NCBI GenBank assembly: GCA_020465985.1
Contig: JAANYP010003832.1
Location: forward strand, 1 to 64,000
Origin: Centrapalus pauciflorus
Taxonomy: Eukaryota; Streptophyta; Magnoliopsida; Asterales; Asteraceae
Direction: 5' to 3'
Length of the DNA stretch: 64,000 nucleotides
Under the pieces are notes generated by a model. It was not told where the DNA came from, made no database searches, and worked only from the letters and a program-made list of their open reading frames with translations. The position numbers and the translations under genes are program-made. Positions 24,600-37,837 of this stretch are shown one piece after another. The stretch's first letter is position 1; every line of letters starts with the position of its first letter.

Positions 24600-27500
24600 T
24601 ACCTTATTTATAGGCCAGTTGTTACATCAGTAACAATCACCAATAAGTACCGAAACATATGCAAGTAAGTTATGTAATCTGTCACACACAGCGGTCCTGA
24701 GTAATGCAAGTAATCAAGGAACATGCAACAACTGTTGTCTAGTTTCAGCAGTGTCTATCATACGTTCCTAGTATACAATTAAGTAATCAAGGAACAAGCA
24801 GCAGCAGATGTTTCCATACAAGTCAACAATAATCACCAATAAGTACCGAAACATATGCAAGTAAGTAATGCAATCTGTCACTCACAGCGGTCCGGAGCAA
24901 TGCAAGTAATCAAGGAACATGCAGCAGTGGTTGTGCAGTTTCATCAGTGTCTATCATACGTTCCTAACATACAATTAAGTAATCAAGGAACAAGAAGCAG
25001 CAGATGATTCCATACAAGTCAGTAACAATCACCAATAAGTACAAAAACAGATGCAAGTAAGTAATGCAATCTGTCACTCACAGCGGTCCGGAGCAATGCA
25101 AGTAATCAAGGAACATGCAACTACAGTTGTCTAGTTTCAGCAGTGTCTATCATACGTTCCTAGCATACAATTAAGTAATCAAGGAACAAGCAGCAGCAGA
25201 TGTTTCATACAAGTCAGTAACAATCACCAATAAGTACCGAAACATATGCAAGTTAGTAATGTAATCTGTCACTCACACCAGTCCTGAGCAATGCAAGTAA
25301 TCCAGAAACATGCAACAACAGTTGTCTAGTTTCAGCAGTGTCTATCATACGTTCCTAGTATACAATTAAGTGATCAAGGAACAAGCAGCAGCAGATATTT
25401 CCATACAAGTCAGTAAAAATCACCAATAAGTACCGAAACATATGCAAGTAAGTAATGCAATCACAGCGAACCTGAGCAATGCAAGTAATAAAGGAACATG
25501 CAGCAGCAGTTGTCCAGCTTCAGCAGTGTCTATCATACGTTCCTAACATTTAAGTAATCAAGGAACAAGAAGCAGCAGATGTTTCCATAAAAGTCAGTAA
25601 CAATCACCAATAAGTACTGAAACATGTGCAAGTAATGCAATCTGGCACTCACAGCGGTCCAGAGCAATGCAAGTAATCAAGGAACATGCAGCAGCGGTTG
25701 TACATTTTCAGCAGTGTCTATCATACGTTCCTAGCATACAATTAAGTAATCAAAGAACAAGAAGCAGCAGATGATTCCATACAAGTCAGTAACAATCACC
25801 AATAAGTACAAAAACATATGCAAGTAAGTAATGCAATCTGTCACTCACAGCGGTCCGGAGCAATGCTAGTAATCAAGGAACATGCAACTACAGTTTTCCA
25901 GTTTCAGCAGTGTCTATCATACGTTCCTAGCATACAATTAAGTAATCAAGGAACAAGCAGCAGCAGATGTTTCATACAAGTCAGTTACAATCACCAATAA
26001 GTACCGAAACATATGCAAGTTAGTAATGTAATCTGTCACTCATAGAAGTCCTGAGCAATGCAAGTAATCAAGAAACATGCAACAACAGTTGTCTAGTTTC
26101 TGCAGTGTCTATCATACGTTCCTAGTATACAATTAAGCAATGCAAGTAATCAAGGAACATGCAACTACAGCTGTCCAGTTTCAGCAGTGTCTATTATAGG
26201 TTCCTAACATACAATTAAGTAATCATGGAACAAGCAACAGCAGATGTTTCCATACAAGTAAGTAACAATCACAATTGAGTACCGAAACATATGCAAGTAA
26301 GTAATGCAATCTGTCACTCACAACGAACCTGAGCAATGCAAGTAATCAAGGAACATGCAGCAGCGGTTGTGCAGTTTCATCAGTGTCTATCATACGTTCC
26401 TAACATACAATTAAGTAATCAAGGAACAAGAAGCAGCAGATGATTCCATACAAGTCAGTTACAATCACCAATAAGTACAAAAACATATGCAAGTAAGTAA
26501 TGCAATCTGTCACTCACAACGGTCCGGAGCAATGCAAGTAATCAAGGAACATGCAACTACAGTTGTCCAGTTTCAGCAGTGTCTATCTTACGTTCCTAGC
26601 ATACAATTAAGTAATCAAGGAACAAGCAGCAGCAGATGTTTCATACAAGTCAGTAACAATCACCAATAAGTACCGAAACATATGCAAGCTAGTGATGTAA
26701 TCTGTCACTCACAGCAGTCCTGAGCAATGTAAGTAATCAAGAAACATGCAACAACAGTTGTCTAGTTTCAGCAGTGTCTATCATACGTTCCTAGTATACA
26801 ATTAAGTGATCAAGGAACAAGCAGCAGCAGATATATCCATACAAGTCAGTAAAATCACCAATAAGTACCGAAACATATGCAAGTACGTAATGCAATCACA
26901 GCGAACCTGAGCAATGCAAGTAATCAAGGAACATGCAGCAGCAGTTGTCCAGCTTCAGCAGTTTCTATCATACGTTCCTAACATTTAAGTAATCAAGGAA
27001 CAAGAAGCAGCAGATGTTTCCATAAAAGTCAGTGACAATCACCAATAAGTACCGAAACATGTGCAAGTAATGCAAATCTGTCACTCACAGCGGTCCTGAG
27101 CAATGCAAGTAATCAAGGAACATGCAGCAGCAGTTGTCCAATTTCAGCATTGCCTATCATACGTTCCTAACATACAATTAAGTAATCAAGGAACAAGCAG
27201 CAGCCGATGTTTCCATACAAGTCAGTATCAATCACCAATAAGTACCGAAACATATGCAAGTAAGTAATGCAATCTGTCACTCACAGCGGTCCGGAGCAAT
27301 GCAAGTAATCAAGGAACATGCAACAGCAGTTGTCCAGTTTCATCAGTGTCTATTATAGGTTCCCAACATACAATTAAGTAATCATGGAACAAGCAGCAGC
27401 AGATGTTTCCATACAAGTAAGTAACAATCACAATTGAGTACCAAAACGTATGCAAGTAAGTAATGCAATCTGTCACTCACAGCGGTCCAGAGCAATGCAA

Positions 27501-27834
27501 GTAATCAAGGAACATGCAACTACAGTTGTCCAGTTTCAGGAGTGTCTATCATACGTTCCTAGCATACAATTAAGTAATCAAGGAACAAGCAGCTGCAGAT
27601 GTTTCATACAAGTCAGTAACAATGACAAATAAGTACCGAAACATATGCAAGTAAGTAATGTAATCTGTCACTCACAGCGGTCCTGAGCAATGCAAGTAAT
27701 CAAGGAACATGCAACAACAGTTGTCTAGTTTCAGCAGTGTCTATCATACGTTACTAGTATACAATTAAGTAATCAAGAAACAAGAAGCAGCAGATGATTC
27801 AATACAAGTAAGTAATGCAATCACAGCGAACCTG

Positions 27835-29805
27835 AGCAATGCAAGTAATCAAGGAACATGCAGCAGCAGTTGTCCAGTTTCGTCAGTGTCTATTATAGGT
27901 TCCCAACATACAATTAAGTAATCATGGAACAAGCAGCAGCAGATGTTTCCATAAAAGTAAGTAACAATCACAATTGAGTACCGAAACATATGCAAGTAAG
28001 TAATGCAATATGTCACTCACAACGGTCCGGAGCAATGCAAGTAATCAAGGAACATGAAACTACAGTTGTCCAGTTTCAGCAGTGTCTATCATACGATCCT
28101 AGCATACAATTAAGTAATCAAGGAACAAGCAGCTGCAGATGTTTCATACATGTCAGTAACAATCACCAATTAGTACCAAAACATATGCAAGTAAGTAATG
28201 CAATCTGTCACTCACAGCGGTCCTGAGCAATGCAAGTAATCAAGGAACATGCAGCAGCAGTTGTCCAGTTTCAGCAGTGTCTATCATACGTTCCAAACAT
28301 ACAATTAAGTAATCATGGAACAAGCAGCAGCAGATGTTTCCATACAAGTCAGTAACAATCACAATTGAGTACCGAAACATATGCAAGCAAGTAATGCAAT
28401 CTGTCACTCATAGCGGTCCTGAGCAATGCAAGTAATCAAGGAACATGCAACTACAACTGTCCAGTTTCAGCAGTGTCTATTATAGGTTCCTAACATACAA
28501 TTAAGTAATCATGGAACAAGCAGCAACAGATGTTTCCATACAAGTAAGTAACAATCACAATTTAGTACCGAAACATATGCAAGTAAGTAATGAAATCTGT
28601 CACTCACAGCGAACCTGAGCAATGCAAGTAATCAAGGAACATGCAGCAGCGGTTGTGCAGTTTCATCAGTGTCTATCATACGTTCCTAACATACAATTAA
28701 GTAATCAAGGAACAAGAAGCAGCAGATAATTCCATACAAGTCAGTAACAATCACCAATAAGTACAAAAACATATGCAAGTAAGTAATGCAATCTGTCACT
28801 CACAGCGGTCCGGAGCAATGCAAGTAATCAAGGAACATGCAACTTCAGTTGTCTAGTTTCAGCAGTGTCTATCATACGTTCCTTGCATACAATTAAGTAA
28901 TCAAGGAACAAGCAGCAGCAGATGTTTCATACAAGTCAGTAACAATCACCAGTAAGTACCGAAACATATGCAAGTTAGTAATGTAATATGTCACTCACAG
29001 CAGTCCTGAGCAATGCAAGTAATCAAGAAACATGCAACAACAGTTGTCTAGTTTCAGCAGTGTCTATCATACGTTCCTAGTATACAATTAAGCGATGCAA
29101 GTAATTAAGGAACATGCAACTACAGCTGTCCAGTTTCAGCAGTGTCTATTATAGGTTCCTAACATACAATTAAGTAATCATGGAACAAGCAACAGCAGAT
29201 GTTTCCATACAAGTAAGTAACAATCACAATTGAGTACCGAAACATATGCAAGTAAGTAATGCAATCTGTCACTCACAGCGAACCTGAGCAATGCAAGTAA
29301 TCAAGGAACATGCAGCAGCGGTTGTGCAGTTTCATCAGTGTCTATCATACGTTCCTAACATACAATTAAGTAATCAAGGAACAAGAAGCAGCAGATGATT
29401 CCATACAAGTCAGTAACAATCACCAATAAGTACAAAAACATATGCAAGTAAGTAATGCAATCTGTCACTCACAGCGGTCCGGAGCAATGCAAGTAATCAA
29501 GGAACATGCAACTACAGTTGTCCAGTTTCAGCAGTGTCTATCATACGTTCCTGGCATACAATTAAGTAATCAAGGAACAAGCAGCAGCAGATGTTTCATA
29601 CAAGTCAGTAACAATCACCAATAAGTACCGAAACATATGCAAGCTAGTAATGTAATCTGTCACTCACAGCAGTCCTGAGCAATGTAAGTAATCAAGAAAC
29701 ATGCAACAACAGTTGTCTAGTTTCAGCAGTGTCTATCATACGTTCCTAGTATACAATTAAGTGATCAAGGAACAAGCAGCAGCAGATATTTCCATACAAG
29801 TCAGT
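27835..29805. repeat. About 1.97-kb satellite block duplicated at 41695-43665
   Basis: Sequence and variants match position for position at an offset of exactly 13,860 bp (for example TTTCATACATGTCAG at 28142 and 42002, and a long collinear stretch to about 29805/43665). Subtracting the 9,993 bp added by element C and its target duplication, the copies lay about 3.87 kb (about 20 monomers) apart before C inserted. Confidence 0.82.
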
Positions 29806-30599
29806 AAAAATCACCAATAAGTACCGAAACATATGCAATCAAGTAATGCAATCACAGCGAACCTGAGCAATGCAAGTAATCAAGAAACATGCAACAACAG
29901 TTGTCTAGTTTCAGCAGTGTCTATCATACGTTCCTAGTATACAATAAAGCAATGCAAGTAATCAAGGAACATGCAACTACAGCTGTCCAGTTTCAGTAGG
30001 GTCAATTATAGGTTCCTAACATACAATTAAGTAATCATGGAACAAGCAACAGCAGATGTTTCCATACAAGTAAGTAACAATCACAATTGAGTACCGAAAC
30101 ATATGCAAGTAAGTAATGCAATCTGTCACTCACAGCGAACCTGAGCAATGCAAGTAATCAAGGAACATGCAGCAGCGGTTGTGCAGTTTCATCAGTGTCT
30201 ATCATACGTTCCTAACATACAATTAAGTAATCAAGGAACAAGCAGCAGCAGATGTTTCCATACAAGTCAGTATCAATCACCAATAAGTACCGAAACATAT
30301 GCAAGTAAGTAATGCAATCTGTCACTCACAGCGGTCCGGAGCAATGCAAGTAATCAAGGAACATGCAGCAGCAGTTGTCCGGTTTCATCAGTGTCTATTA
30401 TAGGTTCCCAACATACAATTAAGTAATCATGGAACAAGCAGCAGCAGATGTTTCCATACAAGTAAGTAACAATCACAATTGAGTACCGAAACATATGCAA
30501 GTAAGTAATGCAATCTGTCACTCACAGCGGTCCAGAGCAATGCAAGTAATCAAGGAACATGCAACTACAGTTGTCCAGTTTCTGCAGTGTCTATCATAC

Positions 30600-30604
30600 G
30601 TTCC
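30600..30604. repeat. Target site duplication, left copy (element C)
   Basis: GTTCC directly before the LTR start at 30605. It is repeated at 40593-40597 directly after the LTR end. Joining the flanks restores the normal satellite context CATACGTTCCTAGCATAC. Confidence 0.93.
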
Positions 30605-31265
30605 TGTAACATCCAAGTTTCCACAAACAGTACACGTCATAATATTTCATTTCCTTAAGTAATAAATATTACTAATTGTTTGATACCACAGGTCCATCAG
30701 CATGAATACTTAATTACAACAATATATTAAAATCAAATGGTGGTCTAACTAGCTTCTAAATCTTCAATCAGAGTGCGGAAGACTGAACAAGCTACCCGAG
30801 ACCGCATCATCTTTTCAAAATAGGCGTCATCAAAAGTCCAAAAGTCTGCTATTCATCAAATGTCCAGAATCACTTAGCCTGGGACGAACTACCTGCTAGG
30901 GTCTTGCCTTTATCAACTTTTCCTGTAAAAGAGTTGTCATGACAGAGTAAGCTAACAATGCTTAGTGAGTTAACAGAGTTCCATTAGTTACCACACACAT
31001 ATAACATACTATCAGATCCTGTCGGCAATACGTCAGAGACGGCAAAAAGGTTGGGAGACAACCCAGTCAGTATTCCCATGTGTAAGGCCGAAGCCCTATG
31101 GGAAGTGTATGGAAACAAGTTAAATAGGAAAGGAATCTGCAGAATTCCCTCCTGTGAATGGAGATCTCACATTCGGTCCTGTCGGATAATGCAGTATGCA
31201 GCGGCAAGTATATAAACATTCAAGTAAGCAGTAAGTATGATACGTATTTACATAAAATGTAAAAG

Positions 31266-31460
31266 TGAACATGCAATCAAGGCAATTCAAATGTCTAGCT
31301 TCAGAAATGTCAAAAGTACGTTTCTATGATACAATATAGTATTAAAGAAACATGCAGCAACAATCAGAAGTTTCCATACAGTCACTACATTCACCAATAA
31401 GTATCGAAATATATGCAAGTAAATAATGAAATCTGTCACTCACAGTAGTCCGTAGTCAGA
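31266..31460 (-). repeat. Satellite-monomer homologue inside the 3' LTR of element C
   Basis: A single diverged unit is collinear with a full satellite monomer. GAACATGCA, TGTCTAGCTTCAG, TACGTTTCTATGATACAAT, AGTTTCCATACAGTCA, CACCAATAAGTATCGAAA, ATATGCAAGTAAATAATG and ATCTGTCACTCACAGTAGTCC each have an obvious counterpart in order and spacing. I estimate about 75% identity by eye. Confidence 0.88.
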
Positions 31461-31910
31461 TAATGCTTAACGAATTAAGCTGTTCGGTTTACTCTGTCAA
31501 ATCGGCGGGTTACTGCAGTTCAGTTTCAAGTCTGGCATATTAATGTCAAGTCTGTGACATAATCTATATAACCCTAGTTATATATTCAGGTTATTGTAAA
31601 TTCTGGCTGTCGAGTCTGAGGTAGTTCCTAACGTCCCAAGGTGAGTCTTAATCTTAACAGATTAATATGATACCTAATTACACATATGTGTGGCCTTGAA
31701 ACGAGGCCAATCATATTACTAACTAGGTGAATCATGACATACGTTTTCTAAGAGTTCATTCAGTGTCTGTTAATTTATTTGTGCATAGAAATAGATATGC
31801 ATCTTGAACTTGTGAGTTTAATCAATATCAAAAGATACCTTTAATACAATAGGTTGTTTAATTAACTTAATCTGATTTTGGAATTAATCTTGGACTTGAA
31901 ATGGCAATCA

Positions 31911-32226
31911 GATTCGAACTACAAGGATTAGATTCGAACACCTCTCATTCGAATCTAATGGTTTAGATTCGAAGCACATACAAGATAGATTCTAGGGAAT
32001 AGATTTGACTAGGTTAAATTCGAATTAGTGAAATAGATTCAAGCCATCCATAGATTCGAACCATACATAGATTCGAAACCTACACACAATTCGAGTCTAG
32101 GTGATTAGATTCGAAACTACACACCCTCGAGTCTAAGGAGATAGAATCGAAGCATAGCCATTCGAATCTAAGAGTTTAGATTCGAAATTCACTCATTCGA
32201 GTCTGATCATAAATCACTCGAATCTG
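31911..32226 (-). repeat. Short-repeat array, core TTCGAATCTA, in 3' LTR of element C
   Basis: About 16 degenerate copies of AGATTCGAA / TTCGA(A/G)TCTA in both senses (TTCGAA is palindromic), spaced about 16-22 bp. In element orientation the array is downstream of the TATA box. Confidence 0.8.
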
Positions 32227-32644
32227 TTCTATATGTTCAACGATTTTCCAGGTCTTTAACTACGAAACTTGAACAAAAATGAGGAAAAATAGATACTAAC
32301 CTTCGTCCAAGCTATATCCTTCGACTATAGATGATTTCCAAGCAAAAACAAGTCCTAAATGGGAGCAAATCAGCTTCAAATAAAGGGAATATGAGCAAAC
32401 TCGAATTTGCTCTTTCAAAACCGAACCAAAAGACAGAAAAGGGGTCGATCTTACCTCAAATCCGGACGAAATCAAACATGCAATGGTAGATTCGTGTAGA
32501 GCTCGACGATCTCTATCCGATGGCGTATGAATCACGAGAATCCGACGGTTCGATTAGGAGAAATTCTAGAGAGAAGGTGAAGGTGTAGAGAGAGAAGGAG
32601 AGAGTTCTAGATTTTCCAAACCATGGAAATGAGGAGGAATACCC

Positions 32645-32652
32645 TATTTATA
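32645..32652 (-). promoter_or_regulatory. Probable TATA box, 3' LTR of element C
   Basis: CCCTATAAATAGGG on the minus strand, a nearly palindromic TATA context also present in the 5' LTR. Confidence 0.6.
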
Positions 32653-32988
32653 GGGAAATTGGGAAAAATCAGATTTTCTACTGAATTATCCGGAATTGAC
32701 CAACTTTATTTCCCAACAATCCGATTTGCATATTTGTCTTTTAGTCACATTTTTATTCATTTTAGTCCGTTTCGTCACTTTCAGTCTTTAATTTGTCATT
32801 TAGCTGAATTTTAATTATTAATTTTATTTCAGCTAATTTTGGACAACTTTTCATAATTAATTATAACTTAATATAATTAACTATTTAAGATTCATGTTTT
32901 CAGTTAATTACTAATATTTGGATAAAATTGCTTTATTATCAAAAGTCTGATGCTGTAATTTATATTTAATAAATTACGGGCTGTTACA

Positions 32989-33003
32989 ATCTTCCCCTGT
33001 TAA
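32989..33003 (-). promoter_or_regulatory. Polypurine tract of element C
   Basis: The minus strand reads TTTAACAGGGGAAGAT next to the LTR start TGTAACAG. Confidence 0.82.
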
Positions 33004-33026
33004 ATTGATTCCGTCCTCGGAATCGA

Positions 33027-36000
33027 CTAAGACAGGAATAACTCCGGATACTTTTGCCTAATCTCGTCTTCTCGTTCCCAAGTTTGCGCAGATCCCTTAT
33101 GGTATTTCCATTGGACTAACACCATTGGAATTTCCTTGCTGCGCAATTTCAAAACTTTATGATCGATAATACGCTCGGGCTCTTCTTCGTATCGCAACTA
33201 CTCATCAATTTGCACGTCTTTCCAAGGAATCACAGCTTCAACGTCAGCTAAACACTTTCGAAGATTACTCACATGAAATACATCATGAATCCCAGTCATT
33301 TCGACAGGCAGCTTTAGTCTGTAGGCTTGCAATCCTACACGCTCGAGAATTTCAAAAGGACCCACAAATCGAGGGCTCAACTTCCCCCGTTTGCCGAACC
33401 TTACTATTCCTTTTCTTGGCGAGACCTTCAGCAGCACTCTATCTCCAACTTCAAACGCAATTGGTTTCCGTCTTTTATCATGATACTTCTTTTGTCTGTC
33501 TTGAGAAGTCTGAATCCGCTGTCGAATCAACTGTAGTTGGTCATGGGCTTCTTGCAGAATTGCTGGTCCAGAGATCGGCCGTTCACCTGTTTCCCTCCAA
33601 CAGGTTGGAGTTCTGCATCGACGTCCGTACAAAAGCTGATATGGAGGCATACCAATAGTCGATGATAACTATTGTTATATGCAAACTCCACAAACGGCAG
33701 GTGAGTATCCCAACTTCCACCGAGATCAATCACACAGGCACGTAACATATCTTCTAAGGTCAAAATTGTCCTCTCACTTTGCCCGTCAGTTTCAGGATGA
33801 TAGGCGGTGCTCATCTTAAGTTCAGTTCCTAGTCCATTCTGAAAAGCCTTCCAAAAACGAGAAGTAAATCTGCTGTCACGGTCCGATACTATAGACAATG
33901 GCACACCATGTCTAGTCACGATTTCCTTTACGTACAATTCAGCTAACTTTTCGAGGCGTTCATCTTCACGTATGGGTAGAAAATGGGCTGACTTAGTAAG
34001 TCGATCCACTATTACCCATATAGAGTCATGATTCCGCTTTGTCCTGGGCAGCTTCGTCACAAAGTCCATGGTTATATGGTCCCACTTCCATTCCGGGATC
34101 GGCAATGGTTGTAGTTCCCCATACGGCTTCTGATGTTCAGATTTGACTTGTAAACAAGTCATGCAATTTTCTACATATCGCCCCACGTCCTTCTTCATTC
34201 CAGGCCACCAATATTCCGTTTTCAAATCTTGGTACATTTTAGTAGAACCAGGATGTACCGAAAATTTTGACATATGAGCCTCCGACAGAATTTGATCACG
34301 AATACCTCCTAGTCTGGGAACCCATATTCTATCCAAGAACCGTCTAAGACCGCTATTATCAAGAGTCAGCTGGGTCACATAAGTAACCATACGTTCAGAT
34401 TTCAAGTTCTCATCCCGAATAGCTTCGGTTTGAGCGGCAATAATCGACTCAGGCAAGGCAGACTCCAAAACAACAGAAGTCAAAGCATAACATCGGGTAT
34501 AATGGTCTGGTCCGGTTTTGCGGCTTAGGGCATCTGCTACAATGTTTGCTTTACCTGGATGGTAAAGGATCTCACAGTCATAGTCTTTAATCAATTCCAT
34601 AGATCGCCTTTGTCGCATATTCAGCTCTTTCTGGTCAAATATATACTTCAGACTTTTGTGATCGGTATATAACTTGCATCTAGTCCCATACAGATAATGC
34701 CGCCAACTCTTCAGTGCAAAGGTCACGGCTGCAAGCTCCAAGTCATGCGTCGGGTAATTCTTTTCATGCGCCTTTAGCTGCCTTGATGCGTAAGCAATTA
34801 CTTTATCCCTTTGCATCAACACACAGCCTAATCCCATCTTAGAAGCATCACTATAGACTACAAAATCATCATTACCCTCAGGTAAGGCAAGAATCGGTGC
34901 TTCAATTAGCTTACGCTTCAGAGTCTCAAAGGCTCGATCTTGGGATTCATTCCATTCAAACTTAACCTCCTTCTTCGTCAGACTGGTTAAAGGCACCGCA
35001 ATCTTGGAGAAATCACGGATAAATCTTCTATAATAGCCCGCTAAACCCAAGAAACTTCGAACTTCATATACGCTTTTCGGCGCTTCCCACTTCTGAACCG
35101 CCTCAACCTTTGATGGATCTACGGCTATTCCCTCACCGGAGACAATATGCCCTAAAAACTGCACCTGGCGTAACCAGAATTCACATTTGGAGAATTTTGC
35201 ATAGAGTCGCTCCTTCCGTAACAATTCTAGCAATTCTCGCAAATGCATCGCATGATCAGATTCAGACTTGGAGTAAATCAAGATGTCATCAATGAAAACT
35301 ATCACTGATTTATCCAGCATTGGTCTACATACCCTATTCATAAGGTCCATAAATGCGGCCGGGGCATTTGTGAGACCGAACGGCATTACTAGGAATTCAA
35401 AATGGCCATAACGAGTACGAAATGCAGTCTTCGGTACATCAGACTCAAATACTTTGAGCTGATGATATCCAGATCGGAGATCAATCTTTGAAAAATAACT
35501 AGCCCCTTGCAGTTGATCAAACAAGTCATCAATTCTAGGCAGAGGGTATCGGTTCTTAATAGTTACCTTATTTAACTCCCGATAATCGATACACATGCGA
35601 AAGGTACCATCCTTCTTCTTAACGAAAAGAACCGGAGCACCCCAAGGAGAAGTACTCGGACGAATAAACCCTTTTTCCAATAATTCCTGCAACTGACTCA
35701 TCATTTCCTTCATTTCATTCGGAGCAAGTCGGTAAGGGGCTTTCGCGATAGGAGCAGCACCCGGTACAAGGTCAATATGGAATTCGATTTGACGATCTGG
35801 TGGCAAACCAGAGATGTCATCCGGGAACACGTCAGGGAAATCTCTAACTACAGGTACATCAGACACGGTCTTTTTAACTTCCTTATCATCTAAGGCATAT
35901 GCTAAATAGGCGGCACAACCTTTGGTTAGGCACTTTCGGGCTTTCATTACAGAAATGAGACCTAAATCTCGAGTCTTTCTATCGCCATAAACATAACATT

Positions 36001-37837
36001 CACTTCCTTCGGGGGTTCTAATTCTAATTATCCTTTTAGCACAAAGGATTTCAGCATTATTCGTCATAAGCCAGTCCATTCCTATAATAACATCGAATTC
36101 TCTAATCCACATCGGTATCAGGTCAACGTCCGAGGAGAGGTCATCAATCACTAGCTTACAGGAACGAAAGATTCTATTCACAGTCACAAAATTCGAGCTA
36201 GCAGTTTCTATGTCTAAGGGTGCAGGTAGCATCACAGGGGCAAAATCAAACTGTTTAGCAAACTTTTCAGACACATACGACAGATTAGAGCCAGAGTCAA
36301 ATAAGATTAAGGCAGGCATATCATTAACAAGAAATGTACCCGTGACGACGTCAGCAGTCTCTTTTGCCTCTTCGGCTGTCATCTGGAAAGATCTCGGTTC
36401 ATTCCTTGGGGCAGAAGAACCTTTGACTGTTTGCTGAGGTGAAGATGTAGGTGGAGGAACAAATCGGGGTCGGGTACAGTCTTTAGCATGATGCCCCAAC
36501 GTAATGCAGTTTCTGCAAGCCTCATTGCGCCTGGGACATTCTGACCGATCATGACCATTCTGTCTACAGCAGTAACATCTAACAAATGCAGGATCGCATT
36601 TCCCTTCATGAGTTTGCTTGCAGCGAGGACAAGCAGGCTTTGGCGTCGAGGTCACAGCATACGACTTAGCTTTCTTGGAAGACTGCTTATCTCCCTTCTT
36701 CGAACTTTCACTCTTCTTTTCAGCTCTCTCAGATTTTTCCTTCTTATTAGATTTAGCAATAAAAGGACATGCTCGCTCAGGATAGATTTCAAGCTCACCT
36801 ACCCTAGCAATTTCCACTGCCTCAATATAACTTCTCGGTCTGCCAGATTTCACAAACTTCCGGATTTCTCGATCCAAACCATCCACAAACAAATCTCTTC
36901 TCCTTTCGTCGGTATCAACAGGGTGATCAGATAATAGCGAGAGCCTGGTAAATTCCAGCTCATAGTCCGTCACGGATCTTGTACCTTGCTGAAAAGATAG
37001 CAGGGTTTTCTCCATCTGGCGCTTAACATCCTGGGGGCAGTATTTTTCTTTCAGATGCATCTTAAATTGATCCCAAGTAATGGATTTCTCCATTGCTTCA
37101 GACATGGGATTCGTAATTGACTTCCACCAATGGCCAGCTCCATCTTCCAACATTCCCGTCGCAAATGTCACCTTATCTTCTTCATTACACTTGGAGAGTT
37201 TAAACGCTTTCTCCACATTCACGACCCAGTCCATAGCTTTAACAGGATCAGATGACCCCGCAAACGTACGAGCTCCACACTTCTTGAAATCGACAAACGT
37301 ACAGTCACGTCCTACCTTAACGTGATGGTCGGAAGAGTCAGTCTCACTTTCATCAGAGGACACATGCCTATGTTTCCTCTTCCTGTCTTTCTTCGGCTTC
37401 GCTAACATTTCTTCCCTATGCTTCAGTTCTAATTCCTGTAACTTAAGTTCTCGCAACCTAAGTTCTTCTTCACGGCGCTTAAATTCCATTTCACGCTGGT
37501 TTACTTCGTCAGTCTGCATCACTGCTTTACCCTTGGTCAACAAATCCTTAATCTCCCTAAATCGGTCTTCAACTGCCATATCAGTCTGTAATCGATTCCT
37601 ATCCATCATAAGCTGCATCTGCCTACGGTTATCCTCATTCAACTTATGAACGAGGTCAATCAATTGAGCCTGCTGAGGAGGCACAGGGGTGGCAGTACTA
37701 CTTGAGTCATTAGCAGTATTTTCGGGGTCAGTGCCTAAGTCCTCTACATGAACAGATTCTTTGTGTTGATCAGCTGCAGCATCAGCAGCTTTATCAACCC
37801 TTGAGGAACCGGCAACAGTCGGATTCTTATCAGCCAT
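33027..37837 (-). pseudogene. gag-pol: gag-pol of element C: nearly intact, one frameshift and one nonsense
   Basis: ATG at 37837 opens 1436 codons. They encode a charged coiled-coil stretch (about 110-150, RREEELRLRELKLQELELK), a gag core (175-335), a Cys-rich CPRCKQTHEGKC followed by CCHC knuckles at 421-434 and 441-454, and protease LFDSGS at 512-517. Reverse transcriptase follows (FIDDILIYS), then RNase H (YSDASKMGLG), an integrase zinc finger and the D,D,E residues (MDFVTKLP, SDRDSRF, TDGQSERT). A one-base loss near 33658-33664, just after YNNSYH, shifts the frame. The proper frame continues as 33198-33650 and meets TAG at 33198-33200 just before the chromodomain. The chromodomain then reads on to a natural stop at 33027. 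This is the best-preserved copy in the window. Confidence 0.96.

Larger units (their letters stand above)
14509..24626 (-). mobile_element. Element B: complete Ty3/gypsy chromovirus with an extra ORF upstream of gag
   Basis: About 10.1 kb. Read on the minus strand it has a 5' LTR (22336-24626), Met-tRNA primer site, extra ORF, gag-pol, polypurine tract and 3' LTR (14509-16754). The LTRs differ by only about 9 substitutions that I can find, plus a microsatellite length difference, so the element is young or its LTRs have been homogenised. The 5 bp outside each end (GCTCA on the left, TCAGT on the right) do not match, so there is no target duplication, and the flanking satellite has opposite orientations on the two sides. 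Confidence 0.95.
22336..24626 (-). repeat. 5' LTR of element B (about 2291 bp)
   Basis: Nearly identical to 14509-16754, with TG...CA ends. Differences noticed include A/G in GAGAC(A/G)TGACG, T/C in GTATT(C/T)CCATA and the AT microsatellite. The right end abuts satellite array B1. Confidence 0.93.
24627..30604 (-). repeat. Satellite array B1, about 31 monomers (reverse orientation)
   Basis: The same ~195-bp satellite as array A but reverse-complemented: units read CACCAATAAGTACCGAAACA, CTGTCACTCACAGCGGTCC, GCAAGTAATCAAGGAACATG. A recurrent subtype lacks CTGTCACT and reads GCAATCACAGCGAACCTGAGC. Fused or shortened units occur (for example near 26130 and 29090, where a junction GATGCAAGTAAT/AGCAATGCAAGTAAT skips most of a unit). 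The array is interrupted at 30605 by element C and resumes at 40593. Sixty-residue open frames beginning MQVSNAICHSQRS recur once per some units and are not genes. Confidence 0.96.
30605..32988 (-). repeat. 3' LTR of element C (about 2384 bp)
   Basis: Plus-strand ends are TGTAACATCC and GCTGTTACA. It matches 38193-40592 closely. It contains the satellite-like segment, a TTCGAATCTA repeat array and a TATA box. No independent gene is supported. Confidence 0.94.
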
